A stretch of 64,000 bases of DNA from Basidiobolus meristosporus CBS 931.73 (taxonomy: Eukaryota; Basidiobolomycota; Basidiobolomycetes; Basidiobolales; Basidiobolaceae). Shown one piece after another: positions 21,131-32,573 of this stretch; the stretch's first letter is position 1, and the number at the start of each line of letters is the position of its first letter. Made by a program: the position numbers and the translations under genes. Under the pieces are notes generated by a model, which saw only the letters and a list, made by a program, of their open reading frames with translations, ran no database searches and was not told where the DNA came from. The stretch covers positions 1-64,000 of the forward strand of contig MCFE01000369.1 in the NCBI GenBank assembly GCA_002104905.1, written 5' to 3'.

Positions 21131-24100
21131 ATGCCCGAGAGCATAGCCCAGTTTGTCCACCTAGCCGAAACCCTAGATCTTCTCGGTAAGTATTCACGCG
21201 TGTTTTCCTCGTCTGTTTGGATACAGTGCTGATGAGAGGTCCTATAGCTCCGGACGACTTGGCGGAGCTTTCTGCCGCCCTGCAGGTAAAGTTTTAGGCT
21301 GACTGGCCACAGCCAAGAGCAATATAGAAGAGGCTGACCTGTTTTCGCCAACCACTAAGAATGTAGCGGCAACTCTGCAAAACTCCAACACCTTGAATCA
21401 GCTCCACTTTCTTGCTAAACTGTCGGCTAACCGATACGCCGAACGAAACACTTTTGTGTTGTACGAGTTTATCGACATACTAATTCAAATCCTGGAGACA
21501 AACCCCACTCAGGGCAATGTTGTATCTCTTGCGATAGCGGTGCTGACGCAGTTGGGTATGAGCCTTTCGACTGGCATGCTTGATCGTTTCTTCGACTTAA
21601 CCCTCGGTACCTAGGAAACATCCCTAGCCTCCGTCGAGTGATGCACCACAGAAAGAAAACCATCATCGACGTTATCTCTGTTCAACTGCAGTCCACTTCA
21701 AACGATAAGGAGTGGTTCCTCAAGGTAAGAAGCGCAGCTATCGTTGATGTGCGGATCAATCAGGCTTATCAGAACCCCTAGTATATCGGCCTACTCAAGG
21801 CACTCACTTGCGAAACCGCGATACTGTATCCGACTCCCGAATCGATCCGGCTTACTAAATTCCTTCGAGATGTGATGTACGTAGAAAAGAACCAGTGTAT
21901 CGAGACAGGCCGCTGACCCATTGCATCTAGAAAAAAGGCTACCGACCAGGAGGTCCTTGGAGATATCCTCGCGTTGTTCAGCCATCTCGTTCGCTTCACC
22001 GAGCCAATCAAAGAGAACACAATCGCGACCCCACACATGTCGTCCTTCTACAGAAGACTCATTCATTCACTGAGTAGCGAAGACCTTTCAATCATTGTTT
22101 ATTCACTCAATATACTGGCTGACCTGATCATCAATGAAAAGCTGGGCGAGATGGTAAGGGCTCAGGCCTCCGATGTTCCCCAAACTAGTAGAACTCACCT
22201 CGGATCAATCTAGCTGTTCAACCGAAACAACATCTCCCAAACCTTCAAACTGATCTTCAACCTGATAACCAACGGGAAATCCGTAGAAATTGTACGGCCG
22301 TCAGTAAGCCTTGTTGGCGCAATTACATCAAGCGCCACCATAAAGGAATATCTGGTCAAGTAATGTCGCTCAGCTTTCCTGCTCCGTCCACTCAACCCTG
22401 CTGATACGTGCTTGTTTCCCATTGAAGCTACCAATATCTGGAGGTCTGTCTACGCAGAGTAACTGCCCTGATCTCTTCTGGACGACACCAGCTCGTGTTG
22501 CCGGTAAGGAATGTGAATGAATATGCGGGTGTGGGCCGAACCTAACTTATTGCACATCAGGCCCTCGATCTCCTGGCCATCATGGTGCAGAGGAGGATCT
22601 CCACGGAGGTGGTTTTCCGAATCATGCACGATTGTGGGGTGTTTTCTGCTTGTTTGCAATGGGTCCAGTGCCGAATTCGAGAGATCAAGCGAGGGAGCTA
22701 CTTGCAGGAGATCGAATGGCCATATCTGATCGAGGAGATATGTTCCTTCTTCAAGGAAATACTGAAGGTGAGGCGATGAGCTTGTTTGATACGCGTGCGG
22801 GTGCTGATTCATTGTAAAGGCTGAGTTCAGTGGGCACCCATCCGGTAAGAGCTGCTCCGTTGACCGCGATGATTTGGAATTGGTGGTCACCTCCGTATTG
22901 GATGCCGTGGTTGATGTATTCATGGATGGATACTCCTACTTGGAGCACGATCATTTCGTCTACATCCAGATCGCTCCGATGTTCGACCTGGTGAATTATA
23001 TCCTTCTACCCAGCCTAGTGCGTGATTTTCTGGTCTTTGCCCAGCATTTTTCTCCTTAACCGTCCCACATCTAGCCGAGATAAACTTGTTGCAGAAACAC
23101 CTGACTGAGCGCCTGGACGCCCAACAGCTGCTGCACACCATCAGGATGTGCATGCCAGAGAAGGATGCTCTCACGTTCACTCCCAAGGAGGAAACAACCG
23201 TATTTTTCCTTTGGTTATACGTCAAGTATAACGAACATCAAAGGATAGCCCAAGTAAGTCCTATGAATGAGAGCTCCTCGAGCAACAGTGACGCTAACCA
23301 ACGACGCACAGGACAATGCCATGCTTGACTTGAAAGCCGTCGCAGACTTGCTAGCAACCGTAATCTCTTGTTCGACTCAAGCCACCATATTAAAGTGCGC
23401 TTTTGAGGTCGTTAGCGCACTGTCTTGCGAACAGCAAGTTCAGCAAAGGTATTCGCCGCTGCATCTCTATAGCTATGAACTGCAACCTAACCTCTCAGCC
23501 AAGACTGTGTCAACTCAACGAGAACCGCGATCGATTGAACTCACTGACCGATTCTTCTATGGGTGCAGCGAAGGCTGGTCCTTTCCGAGGAACTAGAACC
23601 TCGTGCACGCAGACACATACCAGTGAAGGTCTGAGCCAAGTAACTGAAATAGACGCATGCATCAGGGAGCTAACCTCTTTCCTTGGCAGATGATATCAAG
23701 ACCAGACTCGACAACGAGCTGAATCTAGCCAAAGCTGAGATGAGGAAGGAGATCCTGGTAAATTCAACCTCAGCAATAGCATTTTACGTGACCTCTTACT
23801 GAAGCGTGTCCAAACCCAAGGCCCGTGATGAGTATTTTGAGGAGGTCAGACAAGACTATGAAGAGCAAATGCAAACACTCCAGGTAACCTATTCTTTGCC
23901 TGTTGGAACTGTATTGGCCGGTCAACTGACACATTTCCCTGATAGAATGAGACGAAGCACCTCCGAGAGCTGTTGGAGGCCAGGTCCTTGGCACTGAATC
24001 AATCGGAATCGTTGATAGCTGAGCTACGAGGTACACACTCTCGGGTTGAGCAGGAGGTACTTGTATAGTTTGGAATAGCGTAGGCAAAATTGGAACTGAC

Positions 24101-25120
24101 ATCCAAGTGGGGAATAGGCCTTCAGCTTCAAGGACAAGGCAGCGGATCTGGAGAGAAGCTACAATCAGCTGCAGGCCGACTTCACTCAGCAGATAGAAGA
24201 GAACGAAGGGTTACAGGCGGAGCTGGACGATGCAAAGGAGCAGGTGAGACTGCTGCGAATTGACTCCAATCCACCTACTTGTCTGACGCATTGTCTCCCT
24301 TAGATAACCATCAGCAACGCCGAGAGAGAAAAGCTCAAGCGCGAACTGTTCGCCTGCCAAGAGGAATCTGAAGCCCAGGGACAAGAGTAAGTGAGGCTGC
24401 GCACACTTCTCACGATTCTGATCGCTGACCCCGTGTCCCCCCATCAGGATGAAAAAGGTCCGGCAAGAATTGGACAGCTTGTCAGCCAGGTTTGAAGAAT
24501 CCGAAGTGAACCTTAGCGCCATGAAGGAGCAGAATCATCTGCTTGAGCAAGAGAATTCCATGTAAGTTAGGAAAGTGGTAATCGCTCAACCCTCTGCTAA
24601 CTTTGCTCGCGTCTACCGTAGAAACATGGCCAAGTTCGTGGAAGATAAGCAGAAGTTGGATTCCCTGAATCACGGTAAGTGGGCCCATGTTCGGTTACTT
24701 ATGACCGGGTTACTTACGAACCTCCCCAGAAAATGTCGCGCTGCGAGCTCAGTGTGAGGAGGAGAGGGAGAAGTGGGACCAAACGAAGAGGGACTTTGCC
24801 TTGTATCAGGAGGAAGCGGTGGCCGAGAAGGAGGCGCTGACCAGGAAGCAAAGTGAGCTCGAAGAGAAGGTACGCATTCGTAGGGCCTTGTCAGGAAGAG
24901 TCCATACTAACCTCGTATTCGGAAGCTTGGGGATACCCTTGACCAACTGAAATGCCGCGAGAGCGAGCTGGAAAAGGCGAGATCTGTGATCCAGGAGTTG
25001 GAAGACGAACTAGAAAAGCACGAGAACATCGCCTCCATGATGATGAACATGTACCAAGGCAAGCGAACCACCAGCTCTGGTACCGAGTCTGGCCGGAAGT
25101 CCCGACTGTCGAATGAGTAG
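21131..25120 (+). CDS. CIP2A-like protein: helical-repeat N half, coiled-coil C half, ~20 exons
   Basis: The conceptual protein resembles animal CIP2A (cancerous inhibitor of PP2A). The best segment (exons around 21970-22360) reads SSFYRRLIHSLS, IVYSLNILADL, INEKLGEM, then NISQTFKLIFNLITNG; spacing and residues match the armadillo-type N-terminal domain of CIP2A. The C half, from about 23820, is a long coiled coil (EYFEEVRQDYEEQM, LRELLEARSLALNQ) ending with a MMMNMYQGKR-type tail at 25120. The first exons are 21131-21185 and 21248-21285; an in-frame ATG also exists at 21116. I count roughly 20 small exons with introns of about 40-70 nt and a product of about 800 residues. In animals CIP2A inhibits PP2A and works with TOPBP1 on mitotic DNA breaks; a role here is inference. 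The exon junction between 23758 and 23816 does not keep frame with a GT-AG intron I can find. Confidence 0.75.
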
Positions 25121-25273
25121 CCTCGTGTAACCAACTAGAACTCCCGTATATCGTATTTGTAAATAAACCAGAACCAAGTCATGTTTCAAGTGCTTGTTTT
25201 ATTTAACAACAGGTGATTATAGAAACATCGAACAGATATATGTGTTGTGTGATGGGAAATCGAGATGACGACC

Positions 25274-27551
25274 TTAGAAGTCTCCCACATCGTCGTCGTC
25301 ATCGTCCATGTCGGCTTCCTCGATCTCTTTGGCCAGCTCACGTTCTCTTTCGCGGGCTGCTTCCGCCGATTCCAACTCCTTGCGGTGTGCATTCAATGGG
25401 AATCGCATTGCCTGGTTAAAGGGGTGAGTGAGTGTTGGCTGAAGAGGCCATGGGGATGGGAGGGGGGTCTCCTTACCTTCACCGAGTCGTTATGAAGATC
25501 AAGACAGAAGCTGATACGTTGGTGGAAAGCATTCTGGGGCTCATTTGTGGAGTAGATGTCCACATTTTCCTTGGACTTGATGAATCCATTCTCGTGGTCG
25601 ATGGTGGCATCGATCACACCGTCCTTGATGGCCTGAGAGATTGTTAGGCTTAGCATGGCTGGTCATCTGCTTGGTCCGTCTGTGGTTGGTTACCTTGGCG
25701 ACGATGTACTCGGCGTCTTCTTCGCTGTCTAGGTGGAGCTTCAGGCAGATGTCTCTCAAGGAGATGCGAGAGTACGAAAGGCTGATCATGCGAATACCGG
25801 TCTTGATGACGTTGTGACGAAGTCTAGGAGGACACGTTGGGATTAGCGGCGAACTCTGGACCGGAGAACGAGGGTTTGCTTACCGAAGAATGAGAGTGTA
25901 GTTCTTGTCAGCACGGAAGACACTGCCGAACTGGGCCAGTGTGTCTTGGAACTTGGTCAAATCACCGATGCGGACAGCTGGATGATCCGGTTAGTGTGCG
26001 ATCTGCAATGCACTCCGCATATCGAGGCGGCCTACCTTGGGTGATGTGAAGGTAAGGGATCAAAGCCTTACGCAGCACCGGCTGTCTGAAGATAGAGCGC
26101 TCGGGGATTTCTCCCATAAGCAGCTGTACGATGATGGCCAACTTGTGGACCTGGGATGAAGAGGTAAGCACTGGATGAAGCGGAATTGAGGTTGGGTTTG
26201 GGGGCGGAATCAGCGTCCACTTACAGTTTGCTGGAACCCAGCGGTGATCACATTTTGCGGGGCTTTACGGATGGCCTGCAACAGATGGGCGTGGGAGGAG
26301 CTGTAGTCGAGCTGAAGCGCCTTGATGCGTCCTAGATGGGTTGGGAAGTTAGAGCCCTGGACACGCCTTCGAATGATCCGCAACGGGCCTTACCGAGGTA
26401 ATACATGTATCTGGCGAATTGGTTGTTGCCAGCTGACTCGGGGAAAGTGGTCTTGGTGACCAGCTTGTCGGCCTGGTCGTACAGATTGTAGTGGAAATAG
26501 TTTCTCAAGAGAAGGTTAAGGAGGGTAGCCTAGGTTGTGAGGGTTGTGAGCACGCTTGCTGAGGAGTGCGTATCAATGAAAGAGCCCGAACCTGGCAATC
26601 GTCATCGCGTCTGAGGGTGGCGGTTCTCTGGGCAGCGAGAAGTTTTCTACATGAGCTCACGTTAGACTAACGAAATAACAGAGGTGGATTGCCGATCACT
26701 TACGGTCTGATCTCGGCCAATCTGTCGGTCAGCTCGTAGGCTCTAGAGTAGTAGAAGTAGATACGAGCGGCAATCTGGTCTAGAGAGCGTCTATTGTAAC
26801 TATGGACTGCGTCCAGAAGGTAGTTGGCAAGCTCGATGCACTGCATGCCGAAAACCGATGATTAGTAGAGTAGCCACATGGGATGGGGGAGGTGCGACAC
26901 GCCTTACTTTGTCGTACTCCTTTTGATCCAAGAGATAGGTGAGAACCAACAGACTGATGTATAGCTCGATTTCTGGGAGGACTTCGGTGGACTTCACTTC
27001 GGTGGTGTCCACCTCCATAGACTCCGAGTTCTAGAATACTTGATTAGCACAGAGTCAGTGGGGCCATATCAAGAAACCTTACGACGTACGCTCAAGTAAC
27101 TAAGAAGCTTTGTCTTCATGGTATGCTCTACAGAAGAGGATTGTTTAGATGAGCGCTGCAAGTCTACCTTCCCATCGAGATGGGGGAGTGGGATCCATCG
27201 ATGCTTCCATCAACAAGGAACTAAGCTACCTTTGGGGAATTTAAGTTGGATGGCTTGCTTGATTATATCGGGGGTGATGCGTCTTCTGAGGGAGGCGGTT
27301 ATGCGAAGGACTCTGGTGGTGAAGCGAGACTCGGTGGTCAACACTGCTTTTTCCAGTAGATTGAAGTTGTGCTTCAAATCTGACAAACGGTTAGATCAGG
27401 GTGGAACTCGGTTCCCAAGACGACAAGCCCACCTACCTCCTAACACAAGGGCGGCGGCCTCGGAGGCCTTCTGCTCCTCTGACTTCTCCTCCACCATGGG
27501 GACGGTCTGGTCGTCCTCGGGTTTTTTGATGTCGGTCTCCATGTTGGTCAT
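25274..27551 (-). CDS. RPN3: 26S proteasome regulatory subunit Rpn3 (PSMD3), 13 exons
   Basis: This gene encodes a non-ATPase lid subunit of the 19S regulatory particle. I assemble 13 exons on the minus strand, from ATG at 27551 to TAA ending at 25274, giving about 497 residues, the usual length. The PCI region is highly conserved: [56 protein letters not shown]. Upstream repeats read [11 protein letters not shown] and [11 protein letters not shown]. The tail is acidic ([11 protein letters not shown]). All splice junctions I traced keep frame, so this gene shows no frameshift, unlike several neighbours. It is convergent with the CIP2A-like gene; the stops are 153 bases apart. Confidence 0.95.
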
Positions 27552-28220
27552 GTTGGGTTGCTGGTTTTCTGCGCAGTTGAGTTACTCTCAGAGTCCTATC
27601 ACGAAATCACTTCTGGCCACCAGGGGGGTTTACGCAACATGGATTTTTCGGTGACGTCTTCGAAAAAAGATCCCTTTTTTCGGATCGACCGCATTTCCCA
27701 TCACAAATCCATGATTCTATCATCAGAGGCTAATCATGTTTAGCCAAAGTGTGTTTAGCCATATCCTGGTCTGGATAGAATCAGGGTTAGGGCTGAGGAA
27801 GACAGGTTGGGAGTGAAGGGAGTGAAGGGAGTATTTCATGAACAAGGGGTATGAGGTTCTTAACCAGGACTCTATCCTATCTCACATGGTCGCACCTGAT
27901 CAGTACACAGCAGGTCAAGGTCACTTCGCCTTCTGTTCTAGGGGAAGTATGGCCAAGCGAAGAGCCACAGGCTTGGCTCACTGAATGGTGGTGACGCTTG
28001 CTCAGCCACAAACAAACCTCTCTGAACTCAACAAAGCAGGAGCCAATAATTTACTTAATACAAAGTTTACACAAAGATTCTATCCTAAACTGTATGTGGG
28101 ATATGAAAGTATCGGAGGGGGGGGGGAGGCAAAACTAGTGAGAAGGAAATTAGATGCAAGAGGAGGCGGCGACGGAGGAAGTGGTGGTCGAGAGGAGGGG
28201 GAAGAGGCACCTGACTTGGA
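27552..28220. other. Intergenic stretch, no gene seen
   Basis: This holds the Rpn3 promoter side and the 3' side of the G-gamma gene. Short GGAGTGAAG-type repeats lie near 27810-27830. The frame at 27985-28308 overlaps the G-gamma gene on the other strand and is not convincing. Confidence 0.45.
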
Positions 28221-28558
28221 CTACATGACATTACACTCGCAGCCAGCTCCTTTGGCGGCAAACAAATCGTTGGCGTTGGTGGAGCCCCAGACCGAGGGTA
28301 CTAGGTAGTCTCTGGTGGTGGTGACATATTTGATCAACCTACAAATCCATCGGTGTTTGTGTTGAGTATGGGGGAATGGAAGCCGGTTTTCATCGGATGG
28401 GTTACTTACATGTGGCTGGCCTGCGAGGTGGAAATCCGTTGCTGGTCCAGTTGGCTCCTCAGGTGGTTGTTGTACTCGACCAATTTCTTCAGCTTGTGCT
28501 CCGAGATCATGTTTAGCCCAGATGTAGGCGCTGTGGGTGCTGGTGATACCGCAAGCAT
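28221..28558 (-). CDS. Heterotrimeric G-protein gamma subunit, 2 exons
   Basis: This gene encodes a fungal-type G-gamma subunit that pairs with a G-beta propeller and anchors it to membranes in receptor signalling. The exons are 28558-28410 and 28338-28221, with a phase-2 intron of 71 nt, giving 88 residues. The GGL helix is clear (KLKKLVEYNNHLRSQL), and DYLVPSVWG matches the conserved distal block of fungal G-gammas. The C terminus is CECNVM: CNVM is a CaaX box for prenylation, and the second upstream cysteine could be palmitoylated, though here it is separated by one residue instead of adjacent. Confidence 0.9.
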
Positions 28559-29038
28559 GGGAAGGAAGATGGGGTTGGCAAAGGGCTAAGATAAGGTGAC
28601 GAAGACGATGGACACAATATCTGGACCAGTGGCCGAGCCTGCCGTTTTACATACCCATCGTCTGGTAATTCAGGGGCTTCTTCAAAAAAGGAGAGAAGCG
28701 ACAACGAATGAACGTTACCATTTCAGTCATCGGGGGAAATGGTTCACTCGATAATGTGATGTGATGGCAGCAGTCAATTTATGCTGCCCGCCACAGCCCC
28801 TTGAGACTGGAAGCAACAAACCCTGTTTGATGCATTGAACACCCACGAAATCTCCAATGCTCCCGCCGAAACAGGCAAACATTGGCCTCAGCATGGGGCC
28901 AGGATTTCGATCTCATGATGACGGTGGAGTGGGCGGAATCAGTGGAAAATATCTCCGCTCACCGATTTAATTAAACCTTAACGTGCTCCCATTCAAAACT
29001 TCTATTATTCCTGCGCCTATTTCCAACGTGACGTACAG
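28559..29038. other. Divergent promoter region between G-gamma and MAM33 genes
   Basis: This is a head-to-head interval of 480 bases. No gene or repeat is recognised. Confidence 0.5.
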
Positions 29039-30036
29039 ATGGTCTTCGCAAAGTTCCTTCGTCCATCTTGGACCCACGCCAACCATGTCACCAGAGCGTT
29101 GACACAACGTGGTCTGAGACAGGCTACCTGCCAGCTCAGGCGCCATCTTCATGCCACTCCTGCCGCTTTAACCGCCAGCTCGGGTGAGTGCTATGCGACA
29201 TGTAGCCCATGAAGCCATCCTCCGGCTAACCTGTTTTGTCCACTTGTCTCCGGAAAGATCTCGCCGCCTCCCTAGAGCAAAGCATCCAGAATTGCAAAGT
29301 GCTACCTCCTGGGGACCTGCCAGATTTTCTGGTGGAATTCAAGGAGAAGAGTTCATTCAAGGTAAGTTGGGCCTCTTGTCCGAGGTGCCGCCGACGTGGG
29401 GCTGAGCGTTTGCTCTATTGCGTAGATTCGTGACATGCCTGGACAGAGCGAAGTGGTCCTATCAAGAGCCTTTGGAAACGAAAAGTAAGGCCCGGCACCG
29501 ACCCCCTCTCCCTTTCACCCACACATCTCTGATCAACTGTTGCGCAGGATCAAGCTGCACTTCTCGATCGACGACATACAACTGGCGGAAACCTCAACGA
29601 ACGCCAAAACACAGGTGATATTTGTTTATTGGTATACAACGACGTGGACGCACCAGACTCAACGACACTCCCCAACAGGAACGTGAGGTCGCCTCATTTC
29701 CGGTCGAATGCATGATCACCCTCACCAAGGGCGAGGAGAGCGGATGCCTGATCTTCGAGTGCATCGTAGGAGGACGGGGAGTTCCAGATACAGCACATCA
29801 TCTACCATCCCGAGGCCGACATCGCCAAGCGAAACGACCTGACCGGCTTCAAGGGATACCTCGGGCCGGACGTGCAGATGCTCGACGACGATCTGAAAGC
29901 ATTGATCAATCAGTATCTGGAGGAGAGGGACATCGATGAGGTCCTCGCCCTGTTCATCCCCAACTACATCGAATACAAAGATCACAAGGAATACCGCAAG
30001 TGGTTGGGAAGTTGGAAGGGATTCCTGGAGATGTGA
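29039..30036 (+). CDS. MAM33/p32 mitochondrial matrix protein, 5 exons, with a one-base frameshift
   Basis: This gene encodes a mitochondrial glycoprotein (MAM33/p32/gC1qR) family protein, an acidic matrix protein linked to mitochondrial translation and respiration. The exons are 29039-29183, 29258-29361, 29426-29484, 29548-29614 and 29679-30036. The N terminus is an Arg-rich presequence without acidic residues, as for mitochondrial import. IRDMPGQSEVVLSRAFGNE is the typical first strand pair; LEERDIDEVLALFIPNYI and HKEYRKWL are the typical C-terminal helix. The last exon is one base over a multiple of three. After GAG TGC ATC GTA a spare G (29769-29770) must be skipped to reach the conserved DGEFQI frame. 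A 22-nt GT-AG intron there would also restore frame but would remove that conserved strand, so I reject it. The product would be about 243 residues. Confidence 0.88.
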
Positions 30037-30179
30037 ATGTCACGTGGGGTGACGGCGGTCGGTGAGTCACCCGACGCACCTTGTTTTTTTTTTCTTTTTT
30101 TTCGGCACTTCCCCTGACTAACACCAGCCACCCCAGACGAGCCTTCTGCTTAAAGGGCGGGTCGAGGGTCGGGGGAAAG

Positions 30180-30519
30180 ATGTCTCTCTTCACGGAGAAC
30201 ACCGAACAAGGTAAGCATCTCTCCGGAACATGCCGATCAACACACAGCACTCGACGGTACTTATCCTCCACGAACGAGGTGCCCCTGTGGGCTTGCTCGG
30301 CCGCCGTGGAGACCCGATAGTCCGTCCGTGCAAGATTATCCCTCGTATTTGCCCTGGCACATCACGAACTCGGTTCAACCACCACCGATGTGACATTACT
30401 TCATCACGAGAACATCCACCCACAACCCACAACCCCCTCCTCCCTTCTGATCCACGCTAACCGTCCTTTCTCCAGGTGGAACAAACTCTGTGAAGCCGTT
30501 CGATCCAAATCCCATGTAA
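30180..30519 (+). CDS. Possible tiny spliced gene (uncertain)
   Basis: An ATG at 30180 opens MSLFTENTEQ and meets a good donor (CAAG/GTAAGC). A terminal exon after TCTCCAG near 30476 reads GTNSVKPFDPNPM and stops at 30519, with AATAAA overlapping the next bases as at other gene ends here. One splicing path with a tiny middle exon gives only about 27 residues; an alternative start near 30228 gives about 52. I do not recognise either. It lies between the MAM33 and tectonin genes on the same strand. Confidence 0.3.
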
Positions 30520-30730
30520 ATAAAGCATCCTTTCACACCTATGTTTCAAGTGGTCATTCCACGCATGCTGTTACGTGATCGTGTATGTCCATCGATGGCT
30601 CACATCACCTGAAACCGTGGCGGTGTGGGATCCCGGACGCCACCATTCTCCAGGACCATTTTAAAGTAGTCATTGGGAGGGAAGGAACCCGACCTGGGAC
30701 TTCAGCGTTGCTCTACCCAGTCTACTCCCG

Positions 30731-31727
30731 ATGCGCCTTCCCTTGATCACCACCCTCGCGGCCCTCGCGATGGCCCGATTCGGCTCGGGGTTCGTCTACC
30801 GTACGAACGACGACGTGTACGCCCTCGACAAGGTCATGGGATGGAAGGAGGTGCAGGACTACGGCTTCACCACCCTCTCCGCCGGGGTGGACGACTCCGT
30901 GTGGGCGGTGTCCGAGGGGAATCTGCCCTACCGGTTCACCGGGAAGCGGTGGGGCCTGATCCCGGGGAAGCTCCAGGCGGTGGCCGGGCTGGACATGAAC
31001 ACCGCGTGGGGGATCTCCCCAGGGTACAGCGTGTACCGGTTCTTCAACGGGATCTGGCAGGTGCACCCGGGCAAGCTCACGGCCATCTCGGCCGCCACCA
31101 ATGACGGGTACGTGGAGGACGTGGAGCACGTGTGGGGGATCTCCCCGTCGAACACCCTGTGGTACTGCTACTTCCAGCCCCGGCTGAACAAGTGCAAATG
31201 GAAGGCCGTGCCGAAGCCGAACGGGTTGCGGGTGCTGGCGGTGGCCTCGGTGGGGGACGGGACCGCGTTCGCCCTGTTTGACGTGAGGGACGCGCTCGGG
31301 AACGTGGTGTACCGTTGGAACGGCTCCTCGTGGAGTCTCATCGACGAACGTCTGGTCTCCATCGGGAACGGGTGCAACGGTAAGGTGGCCGGGTTCACCG
31401 CCGAGGGGACCATCCGGGTGTTCTCTTCCGACACCAACTCCGTGGTACTCCTTGAAGGCCAGACCCGAGATCCAGCCCAAGTACGTGTCGGTCGGACTAA
31501 GCGTCTGGACCATCGCGGAAAACAAGTTGGACGTCTCCAGACCACCCAACCGCATCAAACCGCTTCCTCTCCCTCCGAAAAATCCCCACCATACATCACA
31601 CCCACGTCCCCGTCCCCACCCAAATCCCTCCACCAAACCCCGTCCCAAACCCCACCCCAACCCAGAAAAGTCCGAGTACTCTGATGCCATCCTGAAAGCC
31701 CTCAAGTCCGCCCCACCCATCTCGTGA
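30731..31727 (+). CDS. Secreted tectonin-repeat (beta-propeller lectin-like) protein, with a one-base frameshift
   Basis: A short N-terminal hydrophobic segment (LITTLAALAMARFGSGF) looks like a signal peptide. After it come repeats of the tectonin type: DSVWAVSEGNLPYRFTG, NTAWGISPGYSVYRF, HVWGISPSNTLWYCYF and NVVYRWNGSSW, each ending with W and a (I/V)PGKL-like turn. Such propellers bind carbohydrate or lipid A-like glycans in slime moulds, invertebrates and fungi, so a secreted recognition lectin is a fair inference. Around 31435-31445 the repeat pattern jumps one frame: PWYSLKARPE followed by KYVSVGLSVWTIAENKLDV reads on to a Pro/His-rich tail and a stop at 31727. The unshifted frame runs to 31684 without repeat features. 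GC-rich codons make the antisense strand open too; that antisense frame is a shadow. Confidence 0.8.
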
Positions 31728-32048
31728 ATCCTCGCGCGATAGGTAGCAGGCCGCTAGATGGTGTCGGTGGAAAGCGGGAATCGACCTAAACTAACACCTC
31801 CTCGAAATTCTCCAATAAACCACCTTTCCCAAACCAACCGTTGTCACCCGCTTGACTTTCCCCCTTCCCACCGTCACCGCCACCGCCACCGCCACCAGCA
31901 CCACCAACCGGAACCTCTTCCGTCTATTGGTGAGTCCCAAGGCTTGTTTGCGCGGCCGCTGTGTCCACTGGCGCATTGTGATGGGCCGGAAATACCCACG
32001 GAAGTAGGTGTTGAATGGATATCTGTCCCTTCCAACACCCATATCAAA
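31728..32048. other. Boundary stretch between gene compartment and repeats
   Basis: A CACCGC-type microsatellite lies at about 31877-31905. The frame here (31758-32195) runs into the LTR-like sequence and has a His/Arg run produced by the microsatellite, so I do not call a gene. Confidence 0.5.
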
Positions 32049-32388
32049 TGTTGTAAATTTCGTGATTACCCCCAGATATTCGCTCGACTTGATCACTCCG
32101 ATCATCCCCTACAAATCTCTGAAAACCCCGGTCAAGATCTTTGTGCGGGTTTCACTTGGAACATCTCGCCAAAATCTCAGGTGCCCCGCCCGTGAGAAAT
32201 CACCCGATTGTCCAAGCGGCCCCAAACTTTCGCACACATGTTCTCGGGACCTTCCCAGGCATATCCCATGTGTTCGTTCCGGCCAAGACCGTGTAAGAGT
32301 ATCCACACCACTTTCACATCGGATGTGTCATCAAGTGAAAACCGCATCACCTACTTGTTCTCCCAATCACTCCAACACTCTGGTAGCA
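32049..32388 (+). repeat. Diverged, CpG-retaining solo LTR of the copia family
   Basis: It begins TGTTGTAAATTTCG and aligns along its whole length with the copia LTR at 33545-33893 (for example GCACACATGTTCTCGGGACC against GCACACATGTTCTTGGGACC). I count 17 CpG in 340 bases, against 1-2 in the other LTRs. Many differences are CpG here and TpG or CpA there. No internal region follows. Confidence 0.75.
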
Positions 32389-32573
32389 AACCTAAAGCTT
32401 CCCACGTGATGGTGGATCAGGAGCTTCCTCGATTCCTCTCCCAGAGTCCAGCCTGCTTAGACTACTACACAACTCATCCTTTTGTAGATCAGGAATGGCT
32501 TCCTCATTCCTGTGTTACCGGAGTTTTGTGAATACTGCAAGTGGCTGGAAGAACATGTGGATGATGCGGTTTC

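Noticed and set aside
21131-25120. Uso1/p115 vesicle-tether assignment for the armadillo plus coiled-coil gene
   Set aside because: The overall layout is similar, but the conserved stretch around 21970-22360 matches the CIP2A core much better than any p115 head segment I know.
29766-29787. 22-nt GT-AG intron that would restore frame in MAM33
   Set aside because: It is far shorter than the other introns and would delete the conserved DGEFQI strand.
30722-31720. 332-codon open frame on the minus strand
   Set aside because: It is antisense to the tectonin gene, produced by GC-rich third positions. The plus strand has a signal peptide and tectonin repeats; the minus strand has none.
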